This document shows positions 1 through 8,235 of a stretch of 47,563 nt of DNA, in pieces. Under the pieces are notes generated by a model, which was given only the letters and a program-made list of their open reading frames with translations, was not told the origin of the DNA and did not search any database. Where the stretch lies: assembly GCA_021740785.1 (NCBI GenBank), contig JAIOZI010000038.1:1-47563 (forward strand), read 5' to 3'. Positions within the stretch are counted from its first letter, which is position 1; the number at the start of each line of letters is the position of its first letter. Source of the stretch: Melioribacteraceae bacterium (GTDB lineage: Bacteria; Bacteroidota; Ignavibacteria; Ignavibacteriales; Melioribacteraceae). The position numbers and the translations under genes are program-made.

Positions 1-25
1 GCAAATTATGTTGTGTTTGAATTAA

Positions 26-38
26 CCTCCTTTCCTTT
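26..38 (-). promoter_or_regulatory. possible ribosome binding site of a gene off the left edge
   Basis: Read on the minus strand this is a purine-rich AAAGGAAAGGAGG, a near-perfect Shine-Dalgarno match, lying just downstream of the stop codon of the PD40 lipoprotein gene. No ATG follows within the remaining 25 bases, so the start codon would lie outside the window. It suggests that the lipoprotein gene is followed by another minus-strand gene in the same operon. Confidence 0.25.
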
Positions 39-47
39 AAAATGCAT

Positions 48-1082
48 TTAAGGTTTAAAATTAGTTAACTGAGTTAAACCGGAACCATCAATATTCATTA
101 TCCAGAGCTGTCCGTTTCCAATTGCTGTTGAATCAGGACTCCATAAAACAAATGCTATTTTTGAGTCATCAGGGCTGAAATCAAATTTATATGCCCAATC
201 AGGTGATATATTTCTCAAATCTGTTCCGTCACTATTTATCAGCCTGATTTTTCTTTCACCATTTCGTGGAGAAGAAAGAAAACCTATTACTTCGCCCGAC
301 TTTGTATATCTTGGATATCTGTCATGTATTATGTCAGTTGTTAATCTGAACTGTGAAGAACCAGACGAATCCATAATAAAAACTTCTGCTGCATCAACAT
401 CTATATACCTTTGATATACAATAAAATTATTAATTGGTGACCAATTAGGCATTCTCCATTCACCAGTGCCTTTTATACTAATACATTTTTTTTCACTTCC
501 GTCAGAACGCATTTTCCAGACATAGTTTGGCCCCGGTGAATCTTGCCCGGAATCATAAACTATCCATTCACCATCCGGACTGAACGATGGGAAATATCCG
601 CTCTCATATGTTAATTGTTGAAAACTTGCAGTATCTATCTCTACCGGGTCAATACTATTAATATTAATTGAATAAATTTGACCTCTTCTAACCATAGCAA
701 GCTTATGTCCATCCCTGCTCCAGGCAAGCAAGCCTACATCGTAATTTAGAAAAGGCTTTTTCTGCCCTGTTTCAGCATTAATTAACCAAACACCTGAGAA
801 AGCCGCATCATTAATTCCATCATTATTTGTATCAATGCTATCTGAATGCGTAATAGCTATCCAATTGCTTTTCGGATGCCAGGCAGGAGAGCCGAAATAC
901 ACCGGTGGAATATATCCGAAATCGAGACCATCATCTTTCGGATCTGTTAAATTATCTTCGCAAGAATAAAAAAGGAAAATTTGTAGTACAATTATAAAAA
1001 GAAGCAGTATTCCTTTTGAAATGTTAAGTAGATAGTCAGTACTAAAATAATATCTCTTTTGATTTGTTCTTACCATTTTCAC
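48..1082 (-). CDS. PD40/TolB-like beta-propeller lipoprotein
   Basis: A 344-residue protein with a long N-terminal hydrophobic segment (about residues 24-40) ending in a lipobox-like FYSC, so it is probably a lipoprotein exported by Sec. The mature part has about six repeats of the TolB/PD40 type, recognisable by cores such as SFSPDGEWIVYDSG, NWSPINNFIVYQR, FDFSPDDSKIAFV and ending in QLWIMNIDGSGLTQLT. Such repeats fold as a beta-propeller used for protein or peptide contacts in the periplasm or at the cell surface; no enzymatic motif is visible. It is not accompanied by TolA/Pal genes, so it should not be called TolB itself. A later ATG (MVRTNQ, codon 3) is an equally possible start. Confidence 0.8.
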   Translation of the reverse strand: MKMVRTNQKRYYFSTDYLLNISKGILLLFIIVLQIFLFYSCEDNLTDPKDDGLDFGYIPPVYFGSPAWHPKSNWIAITHSDSIDTNNDGINDAAFSGVWLINAETGQKKPFLNYDVGLLAWSRDGHKLAMVRRGQIYSININSIDPVEIDTASFQQLTYESGYFPSFSPDGEWIVYDSGQDSPGPNYVWKMRSDGSEKKCISIKGTGEWRMPNWSPINNFIVYQRYIDVDAAEVFIMDSSGSSQFRLTTDIIHDRYPRYTKSGEVIGFLSSPRNGERKIRLINSDGTDLRNISPDWAYKFDFSPDDSKIAFVLWSPDSTAIGNGQLWIMNIDGSGLTQLTNFKP

Positions 1083-1281
1083 TTCTATAAATAAAATATT
1101 GAGATTGTGCCATTGATTTTTTGTTATTAATTTATTGCCATATCCTATGAAAGAATTATTTTAGTCTAATTCCAATAATCATCAAAGTCAAGACCTATAA
1201 TTAGTCTACAATTAGAAAGCTCTTGATAAATAAGGCATTATAAGGTAACTTAATCACTTATTAATTTTAGGTTTCTAATTA

Positions 1282-2457
1282 TTGGAAAATAAATACACGT
1301 CTGATGTCACTTCCGTAATTGTTGACGATCGAGAGTTTATATTAGTAGGCACGGCTCATATTTCAAGGCAATCGGCAGATCTTGTTCGAGAGGTTATTGA
1401 AAATGAAAAGCCTGACTGCGTTAGTGTGGAGTTGGATCCTCAAAGGTACAAAGCGCTATCCGAAAAAAAGAAATGGGAATCTCTTGATTTAAGAGCTGTT
1501 ATAAAAAATAAGCAGTTAACTACTCTGCTTATTAATATTCTATTAGCTTCTTATCAAAAAAAGCTAGGTGAAAAATTAGGGGTTACTCCCGGACTTGAAT
1601 TACTTGAAGCAGCAAACACTGCAAAAGAAAAAAATATCCCGATTGAATTATGTGATCGAGATGTAAGAATTACATTAAGACGTGCATGGAATTCAATGTC
1701 TCTCTGGCAAAAAATGAAATTCCTTTCATTCGGTTTAGCCGGAGTTTTTGAAGACCAAGAAATTAGCGAAGAAAAATTAAATGAGATTAAACAGAAAGAT
1801 GCTCTTAATGAATTGATGCGGGAATTAGGAGAAGCAATGCCTCCTTTGAAAACCGTACTAATTGATGAACGCGATAATTATTTAGCGACGAAAATTCAAG
1901 ATTCACCCGGAAAGAAAATTGTTGCTGTAGTCGGCGCCGGTCACTTGGAAGGAATAAAAAAAGCTCTCGAAGAAAAGAGGAAGTCAGACTTAAAAGAAAT
2001 TGAAATTATCCCGCCGGTTTCTCCTGCTTGGAAATGGTTCGGTTGGGGATTGCCCATCGTTATTTTGCTCTCGATTTTTTACATCGGTTATACAAAAGGG
2101 ATGGCTGAAGCACAGTACAATATGATTTTTTGGTTTCTGGCTAATGGTATTCCCAGCGCTTTTGGCGCCGTAATAGCCTTGGCTCATCCGCTTGTTATTT
2201 TGACTGCATTTGTCGCCGCACCATTTACCAGTTTGACCCCGGTAATCGGCGCGGGTTATGTTGCCGTTTTTGTTCAAGCATATGTAGTGCCGCCCGTTGT
2301 TAAAGAATTTCAAACAGTAACAGACGATATTGTTAAAGCCGGGAAATGGTGGAGCAATAAACTTCTAAGATTAATTTTAGTTTTTGTGCTCACGGGACTT
2401 GGCAGCGCAGTCGGGACATATGTCGGCGCTTATGAAATAATTTCAAATCTTTTCTAA
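1282..2457 (+). CDS. TraB/PrgY-family membrane protein
   Basis: A 391-residue protein of the TraB/PrgY (pheromone shutdown) family. Family landmarks are visible: GTAHIS at residues 23-28, the VELDPQR stretch with E50, D52 and R55, and GAGHLEGI with H221. These residues form the conserved EreA/TIKI-like fold shared with haem and erythromycin esterase-like proteins. The C-terminal third (about 250-390) is hydrophobic with four or so membrane segments, as usual for bacterial and archaeal members. The start codon is TTG with only a weak purine stretch upstream; no in-frame ATG is available before the conserved N-terminal strand, so TTG is retained. The biochemical role of chromosomal members is unsettled (putative membrane-anchored protease or pheromone control). 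Confidence 0.85.
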   Translation: MENKYTSDVTSVIVDDREFILVGTAHISRQSADLVREVIENEKPDCVSVELDPQRYKALSEKKKWESLDLRAVIKNKQLTTLLINILLASYQKKLGEKLGVTPGLELLEAANTAKEKNIPIELCDRDVRITLRRAWNSMSLWQKMKFLSFGLAGVFEDQEISEEKLNEIKQKDALNELMRELGEAMPPLKTVLIDERDNYLATKIQDSPGKKIVAVVGAGHLEGIKKALEEKRKSDLKEIEIIPPVSPAWKWFGWGLPIVILLSIFYIGYTKGMAEAQYNMIFWFLANGIPSAFGAVIALAHPLVILTAFVAAPFTSLTPVIGAGYVAVFVQAYVVPPVVKEFQTVTDDIVKAGKWWSNKLLRLILVFVLTGLGSAVGTYVGAYEIISNLF

Positions 2458-2498
2458 GAATTTAATTCAGCCATATAGTCTTAGTTACAAAAATCAAA

Positions 2499-2954
2499 TT
2501 AAATCAAAGGTCGCCCATAGCTGAAGAACGACCAGGGGATACCTGCCAGAATTAATATTACCGCTATTGTATAAAAAATCATTCCCAGTTTATGTTTTTG
2601 CTTATCTGAACCGGCTTTCTTTACTTTTGCTCTGCCAATGTGGATCAGTGCAAGAGCAATTATCATTATCGTTATATGTTCAACAGCCCAATAGCGAAGT
2701 ATAGAATCTTTCATTGCGAATCCAAAATCCGACAAAATCTGCTGTGTAACCGGACTGATAAAGAAAAACAAAAGTAAACCGATGAGTACTTGTAAGTCCA
2801 TACTAATACTAAAAAGAAGACTCCCTTTATCATCAAGTGAGTCCCATTTTTTATTTCCGAAAAAACCCGAGTAAGATTTATACAATGTATATATTGCAGA
2901 TATTACCACCACCCATCTAAGAATCGAGTGAAATGTTAAAGTAAATTCATACAT
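2499..2954 (-). CDS. conserved four-helix inner membrane protein
   Basis: A 151-residue protein with four predicted membrane helices: about residues 8-28, 45-68, 85-106 and 115-138. The start at 2954 is preferred because an AAAGGAA ribosome binding site lies six to seven bases upstream and because the longer reading (start 3053) would run into the divergent gene at 3041. It resembles small Bacteroidota membrane proteins beginning LHSxLRWVV that are sometimes labelled cytochrome-b-like. Conserved histidines are present near helix 1 and in helix 3 (residues AVEHITI and ALIHIG), which would be compatible with haem binding, but this is inference. No function is assigned. Confidence 0.7.
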   Translation of the reverse strand: MYEFTLTFHSILRWVVVISAIYTLYKSYSGFFGNKKWDSLDDKGSLLFSISMDLQVLIGLLLFFFISPVTQQILSDFGFAMKDSILRYWAVEHITIMIIALALIHIGRAKVKKAGSDKQKHKLGMIFYTIAVILILAGIPWSFFSYGRPLI

Positions 2955-3040
2955 GTGAAATTCCTTTAAAAAAATTATAAGAATACAATTAAGTATAACA
3001 TTTTCATTAGATTTTAAGTTGCAAAACGGAGAAAAGTTTG

Positions 3041-3337
3041 ATGAAGAATTCATTCCTAGAAATACTTGATTCAGAGACTAAAGGATTAAAGAAGATTTCC
3101 GATATGCCTTCACTATCAAGGATAACGGAAGAATTGGGATTTGAACTTCATGATTTTATTTCTACTAAGAACATTGAAGGTGATGAAGTTGAGATAAGTA
3201 TATACAAGAAGGGATATCTTAAAATTGTAACATCCTGCGTGTATGTTGAAACAAGATCAGAGGGAGTTCTTCACTACCAATCATATTATGCAAGCGAAGA
3301 GTTGACCGATGTACTTGAGAATCTAAATATGTATTAA
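3041..3337 (+). CDS. hypothetical 98-residue soluble protein
   Basis: A small acidic soluble protein with no signal peptide or membrane segment and no motif I recognise. It appears to be an alternating helix and beta protein (beta-rich around VEISIYKKGYLKIVTS and LHYQSYYASEEL). The ATG at 3041 has GGAGA eight bases upstream; a TTG immediately before it (3038) is less well spaced. It is divergent from the membrane protein gene ending its 5' side at 2954, so the 86 bases between them must hold both promoters. Confidence 0.6.
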   Translation: MKNSFLEILDSETKGLKKISDMPSLSRITEELGFELHDFISTKNIEGDEVEISIYKKGYLKIVTSCVYVETRSEGVLHYQSYYASEELTDVLENLNMY

Positions 3338-3435
3338 TTCATGATAAGCGTCCGGCTTGTTGTTTTGACAAACCATTACAAGTGCCTGAATTCAAATTTG
3401 GTTAAAAAAGTGAGGTGGTAATATTAAAAGCGGTT

Positions 3436-3639
3436 TCAAGAATTTTCATTTTCAGATGTTTCCTTTTTCTTTTTTTCTCTTTCTCTCAATTCATCTCTTA
3501 ATTTATATATGCTTTCGCGTCCAAGTCTATCCCTTCTATCGAAATATTTATCCATTTTCATTATTAACCATGCAACAACTGTTAAACCCAACATCAGTAA
3601 AATGGTAACCAAAATAAACACGATTGTGTACAAACTCAT
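3436..3639 (-). CDS. small single-span membrane protein
   Basis: A 67-residue protein: one strongly hydrophobic N-terminal helix (about residues 4-28) followed by a highly charged cytoplasmic tail rich in Arg, Glu and Lys, predicted to be a coiled or extended helix. The layout is that of small membrane adaptor or assembly-like proteins, but there is no family I recognise. Upstream of the ATG the only ribosome-binding-like sequence is a weak CGGGAC. The gene is convergent with the hypothetical gene ending at 3337 and divergent from the ammonia-lyase gene. It could be a chance open frame; the clear membrane helix plus charged tail argue for real. Confidence 0.45.
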   Translation of the reverse strand: MSLYTIVFILVTILLMLGLTVVAWLIMKMDKYFDRRDRLGRESIYKLRDELREREKKKKETSENENS

Positions 3640-3749
3640 AAAAGTCCCGTTTTTGATTTTAGACGAATCAATAAAAAGATTTATTCAGAAAAATCAAAAG
3701 TAATTATTAAGTTTTATAAAAGATTTCGATCAATTTTGCGGAGAATGTT

Positions 3750-5273
3750 ATGGCAATTGTTTTAGACGGATCCAATTTAACAGTTGAAAAATTAGTACGA
3801 ATTGCGCGTTACAATGAACCGGTTGAGCTTCATCCGGATGCGTTAGTGAGAATTAAAGTCTGCAGGCGAATGCTGGAAAAAAAGATTGAAGCAAAAGAAA
3901 CAATGTACGGTGTGAATACCGGGATTGGGGAATTTTCAGAGATAGTGTTAAATGACGAACAGGTTCAAGAATTTCAGAAGTATTTGATTTACAATCATTC
4001 TGCCGGAATTGGCGATCCGGCTCCTGCTGAATATGTACGGGGTGCAATTGCCGGGCGCATTAATGTACATGCTCATGGAAATTCCGGGTGCCGTCCTGAG
4101 ATTACACTTACTTTAATTGAAATGCTGAATAAGAAAGTTACCCCGGTTGTATGTCAGAAAGGTTCGGTTGGCGCATGTGGTGATTTAGCCCCGATGTCTC
4201 AGATCGCTCTGCTTATGATGGGTGAAGGGGAAGCTTATTTCAACGGGGAAAAATTGCCCGGGAAGATTGCTTTTGAAAAAGCCGGGATAAAAGTCCCCGG
4301 GTTACAGGCACGCGATGGGTTGGCAACAATCAACGGATCAAATCTGCTTACGGCAATGAGCGCTATTCATCTTTATGATATTAACCGGTGGTTAAAGCAG
4401 GCGGAAGTTGCTGCTTCAATGTCGCTCGAGGCTTTGTATGCAAATCTCAAACCGTACGATGTTCGCCTTCATGAAAAGAGAGGATTTAAAGGTGCGGTAA
4501 GAAGTGCAAAATCAATTAAGAAATGTGTTGATGGAAGTGATCTGCTGAGCGGTAAAATAAAAATTAAGGTTCAGGATGCATATTCGATGCGGTCAACACC
4601 CCAGGTAGTAGGGGCGGCACATGATGCAGTAAAACATGCCAAGGAGCAAGTGGAAATAGAACTGAATGGAGTAGGTGATAATCCAATATTTTTGCCGGAA
4701 GAGGAGTTAACTTTAACCGGGGCAAACTTTCAAGGATCACCGGTTTCATTACCGATGGATATGGTTGGAGCAGCAGTAACAATGGTGAGCGTGCTTTCGG
4801 AAAGGAGATTGAACAGACTGCTGAATCCAGCTTTAAGTGTAGGACTCCCTGCATTTTTAACCAAGGGTGCGGGAATGTTCAGCGGTTTGATGTTAAGTCA
4901 ATATACCGCGGATTCATTGATTGTAGAGCAAAGAATTTTATCAACGCCGGCATCAATCCAGTCTATTCCCGCGGCGGCTGATCAGGAAGATTTTGTTTCG
5001 ATGGGAATGAATACTGCAGTTAAGAATGCTCAGATACTTGATAATGCTTACGGAGTTCTTGGAATTGAATTTATGGCTGCAGCTCAGGCTTTGGATTTCC
5101 GCGAGTTCAGTCACGGCAGGGGAGTGGAAACTGCTCGAAAGGTTATTCGTAAACATATCGATCATCTCGATATAGACAGACCGCTTTACCCGGATCACAC
5201 AAAAATGAAAGAAGTTGTGAAATCATGTGAAATATTAAATGAAGTTGAAAAAGAAATTGGTGATCTGGAATAA
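3750..5273 (+). CDS. aromatic amino acid ammonia-lyase (HAL/PAL/TAL family) with an ACG MIO triad
   Basis: A 507-residue member of the MIO-dependent lyase/aminomutase family, usual length about 500-520. Seen landmarks: MYGVNTGIGEF (loop tyrosine), INGSN (the Asn of the active site), VQDAYSMRSTPQV (Tyr and Arg of the carboxylate site), GANFQGSP (Phe and Gln), and QEDFVSMG. The MIO prosthetic group normally forms from Ala-Ser-Gly; here residues 142-144 read Ala-Cys-Gly (codons gca tgt ggt at 4173-4181). The substrate-selectivity pair is Asn-His in YNHSAG, closer to the Ser-His of histidine lyases than the His-Leu of tyrosine lyases, while NFQG resembles phenylalanine lyases and aminomutases. 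QED keeps the Glu found in histidine lyases. No hutU, hutI or hutG is nearby, so histidine catabolism is not supported by context. A good GCGGAG ribosome binding site precedes the ATG. Confidence 0.88.
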   Translation: MAIVLDGSNLTVEKLVRIARYNEPVELHPDALVRIKVCRRMLEKKIEAKETMYGVNTGIGEFSEIVLNDEQVQEFQKYLIYNHSAGIGDPAPAEYVRGAIAGRINVHAHGNSGCRPEITLTLIEMLNKKVTPVVCQKGSVGACGDLAPMSQIALLMMGEGEAYFNGEKLPGKIAFEKAGIKVPGLQARDGLATINGSNLLTAMSAIHLYDINRWLKQAEVAASMSLEALYANLKPYDVRLHEKRGFKGAVRSAKSIKKCVDGSDLLSGKIKIKVQDAYSMRSTPQVVGAAHDAVKHAKEQVEIELNGVGDNPIFLPEEELTLTGANFQGSPVSLPMDMVGAAVTMVSVLSERRLNRLLNPALSVGLPAFLTKGAGMFSGLMLSQYTADSLIVEQRILSTPASIQSIPAAADQEDFVSMGMNTAVKNAQILDNAYGVLGIEFMAAAQALDFREFSHGRGVETARKVIRKHIDHLDIDRPLYPDHTKMKEVVKSCEILNEVEKEIGDLE

Positions 5274-5291
5274 CGTACTCCGTGCCGGTTG

Positions 5292-5339
5292 GTTATTGGG
5301 TTATTCAGTTATTGGGTTATTATGTTATTGAGTGAATGA
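5292..5339. repeat. octamer tandem array, GTTATTNN type, copy 1
   Basis: Six consecutive 8-base units: GTTATTGG, GTTATTCA, GTTATTGG, GTTATTAT, GTTATTGA and a diverged GTGAATGA. The same array, in the same order but with one unit fewer, recurs at 5864-5903. Confidence 0.85.
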
Positions 5340-5350
5340 GATGTGAAAGC

Positions 5351-5392
5351 GCAGAGAGCAGAGGGCAAAGCGCAGAGAGCAAAAGGCAAAAG
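5351..5392. repeat. purine heptamer tandem array, GCARARR type, copy 1
   Basis: Six consecutive 7-base units: GCAGAGA, GCAGAGG, GCAAAGC, GCAGAGA, GCAAAAG, GCAAAAG. The period then continues in increasingly degenerate form to about 5490. The copy at 5915-5970 has the same units with one extra GCATAGC unit, as expected for slippage by one repeat. Confidence 0.85.
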
Positions 5393-5611
5393 CAAAGAAC
5401 AAAAAGAAAAGAGGAAAAGGAGAACGGGAGAAGATCCAAAATCAAAAGGTGAAAGGCAAAGAACAAAGCGCGTGGAGCAAAGGCGGAAAATCCTAGCACC
5501 ATCAATTCGCAAATTCGGAATTTGTTTATACGCAAATCCAACCATCCATCCTTCCAAAAGCCGCGAATGCGCCAATTCGATAACCTGTCTCGGCGAAGCG
5601 ATTTTTGCGAA

Positions 5612-5852
5612 CCTGTCTACCGATAGGTCAATGCTATCAACTTAGTACACCTAAGAATGCGGCTAAAGCCGAATGATTTTCCGGATATTAAATCCGTTCG
5701 CTGAAGCGAACGGCTATATAAAACTATAATAGCCGTTGCCTTTAGGCAACGGGACTAAAAAATCAAACCCAAAGTGGCTTTAGCCTGTCTGCCGATAGGC
5801 AGGCCACATTTTTTATCTTAAGTTGACAGCATTGACCGATAGGTAGAGACGG
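5612..5852. repeat. 240 bp multi-hairpin element with terminal inverted repeats, copy 1
   Basis: The ends, about 5612-5644 and 5819-5852, are imperfect inverted repeats of roughly 33 bases (inner words TCAACTTA and TAAGTTGA). Inside are: CTTAG/CTAAG (5641-5655), CGGCT AA AGCCG (5660-5671), a 9-bp stem CCGTTCGCT GA AGCGAACGG (5694-5713), a 9-bp stem CCGTTGCCT TT AGGCAACGG (5733-5752), and a GTGGC/GCCAC outer stem (5774-5807) enclosing TGCC gata GGCA. No gene is inside. A nearly identical copy starts near 47432 and runs off the window end, so this is a mobile or mobilised non-coding element, akin to MITE or REP/BIME elements. Confidence 0.85.
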
Positions 5853-5863
5853 ATCCAGAAATA

Positions 5864-5970
5864 GTTATTAAGTTATTCAGTTATTATGTTATTGAGTGAA
5901 TGAGATGTAAAAGTGCAGAGAGCAGAGGGCATAGCGCAAAGCGCAGAGAGCAAAAGGCAAAAGCGAAAAA
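5864..5970. repeat. second copy of the octamer plus heptamer block
   Basis: 5864-5903 repeats the GTTATTNN octamers (five units) and 5915-5970 the purine heptamers (eight units, including one extra unit relative to copy 1). The spacer word GAGATGTRAAAG is also shared. The 240 bp hairpin element lies between the two copies, so the block is either duplicated flanking sequence or a compound repeat. Confidence 0.8.
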
Positions 5971-5984
5971 TCCTAAAAGCCTTC

Positions 5985-6024
5985 AATTCGCGAATCGGCG
6001 AATCCGCAAATCCGCAAATCCATT
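5985..6024. repeat. octamer array AATCCGCA type
   Basis: Five 8-base units: AATTCGCG, AATCGGCG, AATCCGCA, AATCCGCA, AATCCATT. A related array of ATCCGCCA units follows at 6176-6215 (ATCCGCCA twice, ATCCAACC, ATCCACCA, ATCCGTCA). Confidence 0.75.
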
Positions 6025-6058
6025 CATAGTTATTTAGTTATTAGGGGATTAAGAATAA

Positions 6059-6116
6059 GATTAAGAGCAAGAGTAAGATTGATTTCTTAATCTTTATCTT
6101 ACTCATAATCTTAATC
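6059..6116. repeat. imperfect 21-nt inverted repeat
   Basis: The left arm 6059-6079 (GATTAAGA, 4 variable bases, GAGTAAGAT) pairs with the right arm 6096-6116, leaving a 16-base loop. Seventeen of 21 positions pair. There is no T-run on either side, so it is not a typical terminator. Confidence 0.6.
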
Positions 6117-6495
6117 AACAAATGCAAGAATCCGTTAATTTTTACCAACCGTAGACTTGGCGAAGGTTGGCGTTTATCCGCCAATCCGCCAATCCAACCA
6201 TCCACCAATCCGTCACTCAAAACCTCTTTCTCGCAACGGCGCAGAGAACGCAACGTTGAAGAAAAAGTTTCTCCACTCTAAAATAAAGGGGGATAGGCAT
6301 CAACAGAAATCGCTTATTCGAATTGACAATTCAAAAGCGAGTAACCACCGCAACCCCACTGAATAATTCAATGGCAATTAAATGATCACAAATGACAAAG
6401 CTCTTTTTTAAGAATTATGAAATGACTATGAATTACTACCAATGACCGAAACCGTTTCTCAATGACAATGAAATGACTTTTTAAAATCACATAAT

Positions 6496-7965
6496 CTACT
6501 TAACTATATTTTCTCTTTCATAATTCCCGTCTGCAACATTGTAAGTTGTTAAGAATGCAAGCTCTGTGATTTTTTCATACAATTCCGGGTTAAGCGTTCC
6601 GGGTGTGTCAGTCATGTAGTGTAGATGAGTATAGCTGTTTGTCGTAACAAAGTACAATGCCGGAATGCCTTTCTGATGAAACGGTGCAGCATCCGCGCCG
6701 CCTCCCGACCATGTTGGGTTGACAGTCATTTTCGTATATGTACTATCGAGAGATTTTGCAAGTCCCCATAATTCAAGCGCTGATTTTCCGTTACCAAGCC
6801 GAATGCTGTCGCCGTGTCCGACACAATCCATATTAAGCATTGCAGCCACCTTGTTTGTATCAATTCCCAAATTACTTGCTAAAAATGATGAACCTTCCAA
6901 ACCTGACTCTTCACTGGCAAATAAAACAAACATTATGCTTCTTTTTGGTCTGATATTGTTTCCGACAAATGCTTTCGCGATTTCCATCACGGCAGCAGAG
7001 CCGGATGCATTATCATTAGCACCGGGGAAATATATCTCTTTTCCCTGCTGACCAACATGATCGAGATGGGCACCGAGTATCACATATTCGTCCTTCATTT
7101 TTTCATCAATTCCCGGCAGTATCCCGATTACATTCACCGTCTCTTTTTCTTTATCGTATTTGGCATTGACTAGAATTTGAGAAGATGTTTTCAATTCGAT
7201 TGAATACGGTTTTTTATTATCATCAATAATTGTCTGCAATTCTTTTAATGTAAACCCGGAACCGGTTAAAAAATCCTCGGCAACATCAAGATCAATATGA
7301 AGCTGCGGGAAGTTTTCATTTTGCACACCGTCGCCGTGCATCGTACTTCCGATTGTTTTCTGCGGATTTTCATCATTCGGGAATGATACGAACATAATTC
7401 CCAAGGCACCGTTTTCGGCTGCAACTTTTGATTTATACCTTGGCGTGCCGGGTGACCAATTAACATCATTCAATTTCCATTTCGGGTTATACTTGAATGC
7501 AATTATTATTTTACCGGCGGCATCTATGTTTGCATAATCGTCGTACCCAGGAACAGAAATTCCGTATCCCGCAAAGACAACGGGAGCTGTAATTTCACCG
7601 GAACCTGTAAATCCTCTAAAGATGTAATCATCACCGAGTTTGTATACTTTAATTACTTCTTGATTGTCTATTAACTTAAGTGAAACCGGCGGGAAGACTT
7701 CATTATACTCAATATTGAATTTTTGGAAAAATGATTCCTTTGAAAAAGGTTCCAATCCAATTTCCTTAAATTGATTAGATACATAATCTGCGGCTTTCAT
7801 ATACCCATCGCTTCCGGAAAGACGTCCCTCATATTCTTCACTTGCCAAAACTTTTACTGTATTTATCAGGTTCTCTGATTCAATAAAATTCAATCCTGCC
7901 TGCTGAGGTTCTTGTGAACAGGATGCAATAAAAATAAGTACGGTCAATATGAATAATTTTTTCAT
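6496..7965 (-). CDS. M28 family zinc aminopeptidase, lipoprotein
   Basis: A 489-residue protein starting at the ATG at 7965, chosen because it gives a clean lipoprotein signal peptide (MKKLFILTVLIFIASC, cysteine 16); an in-frame ATG further upstream would bury it. A protease-associated (PA) domain occupies roughly residues 100-250 and an M28 peptidase domain follows. The zinc-site and catalytic residues of the family are seen in order: H300 and D302 in HLDH, D318 in GANDNASG, E352-E353 in ASEESG, D380 in MDCVG, and H449 in HYMTDT. It is thus expected to be an active periplasmic or surface-exposed aminopeptidase with two metal ions, anchored by lipid. It stands alone; the 3' side faces the repeat-rich region. 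Confidence 0.9.
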   Translation of the reverse strand: MKKLFILTVLIFIASCSQEPQQAGLNFIESENLINTVKVLASEEYEGRLSGSDGYMKAADYVSNQFKEIGLEPFSKESFFQKFNIEYNEVFPPVSLKLIDNQEVIKVYKLGDDYIFRGFTGSGEITAPVVFAGYGISVPGYDDYANIDAAGKIIIAFKYNPKWKLNDVNWSPGTPRYKSKVAAENGALGIMFVSFPNDENPQKTIGSTMHGDGVQNENFPQLHIDLDVAEDFLTGSGFTLKELQTIIDDNKKPYSIELKTSSQILVNAKYDKEKETVNVIGILPGIDEKMKDEYVILGAHLDHVGQQGKEIYFPGANDNASGSAAVMEIAKAFVGNNIRPKRSIMFVLFASEESGLEGSSFLASNLGIDTNKVAAMLNMDCVGHGDSIRLGNGKSALELWGLAKSLDSTYTKMTVNPTWSGGGADAAPFHQKGIPALYFVTTNSYTHLHYMTDTPGTLNPELYEKITELAFLTTYNVADGNYERENIVK

Positions 7966-8160
7966 TATGGTCTCAAAATATTTTTTTAGAATTTGTAAAA
8001 TTACAAAGAACGAAATTAAGAAATCGTATTTCATCTGTGTTCACTCGAAATTGAATTATTAAATTGTATGCCGGGAATTGAATTTTGAATTCATACTGAT
8101 CATGTAAAAGTAAACTTTAATGAAACATCATTATATTTTCTACTCAGCATACAGCTTATT

Positions 8161-8188
8161 TTGAAAAAACTAAACTTTTTTGTATAAA
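8161..8188 (+). promoter_or_regulatory. candidate sigma-70-like promoter of the ferritin-like gene
   Basis: TTGAAA at 8161-8166 and TATAAA at 8183-8188, separated by 16 bases, 47 bases before the start codon. The spacing fits a housekeeping promoter; the AT-rich surroundings lower the weight of the match. Confidence 0.4.
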
Positions 8189-8235
8189 TATATGTTCATT
8201 TATATACGATTATCTATAAAAAATGGAGGAAAGTA

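Larger units (their letters stand above)
5274..6495. other. 1.2 kb gene-free region rich in short tandem repeats
   Basis: No credible gene lies here; open frames crossing it are made of repeat sequence. From left to right it holds an octamer array (5292-5339), a purine heptamer array (5351-5392, degenerating to about 5490), a 240 bp hairpin element with inverted ends (5612-5852), a second copy of the octamer plus heptamer block (5864-5970), two further octamer arrays (5985-6024 and 6176-6215), an imperfect 21-nt inverted repeat (6059-6116) and a scatter of AATGAC words (6390-6480). It separates the ammonia-lyase gene from the convergent M28 peptidase gene. Confidence 0.8.

Noticed and set aside
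2955-3053. Longer N-terminus for the 4-TM membrane protein
   Set aside because: It would overlap the start of the divergent gene and lacks a ribosome binding site, whereas the ATG at 2954 has a good one.
4564-5198. Minus-strand frames inside the ammonia-lyase gene
   Set aside because: They are shadows of a well-supported coding region and show no family features.
5309-5645. Open frames on both strands across the repeat-rich region
   Set aside because: They consist of low-complexity repeat sequence and part of the hairpin element; no signal of a real protein.
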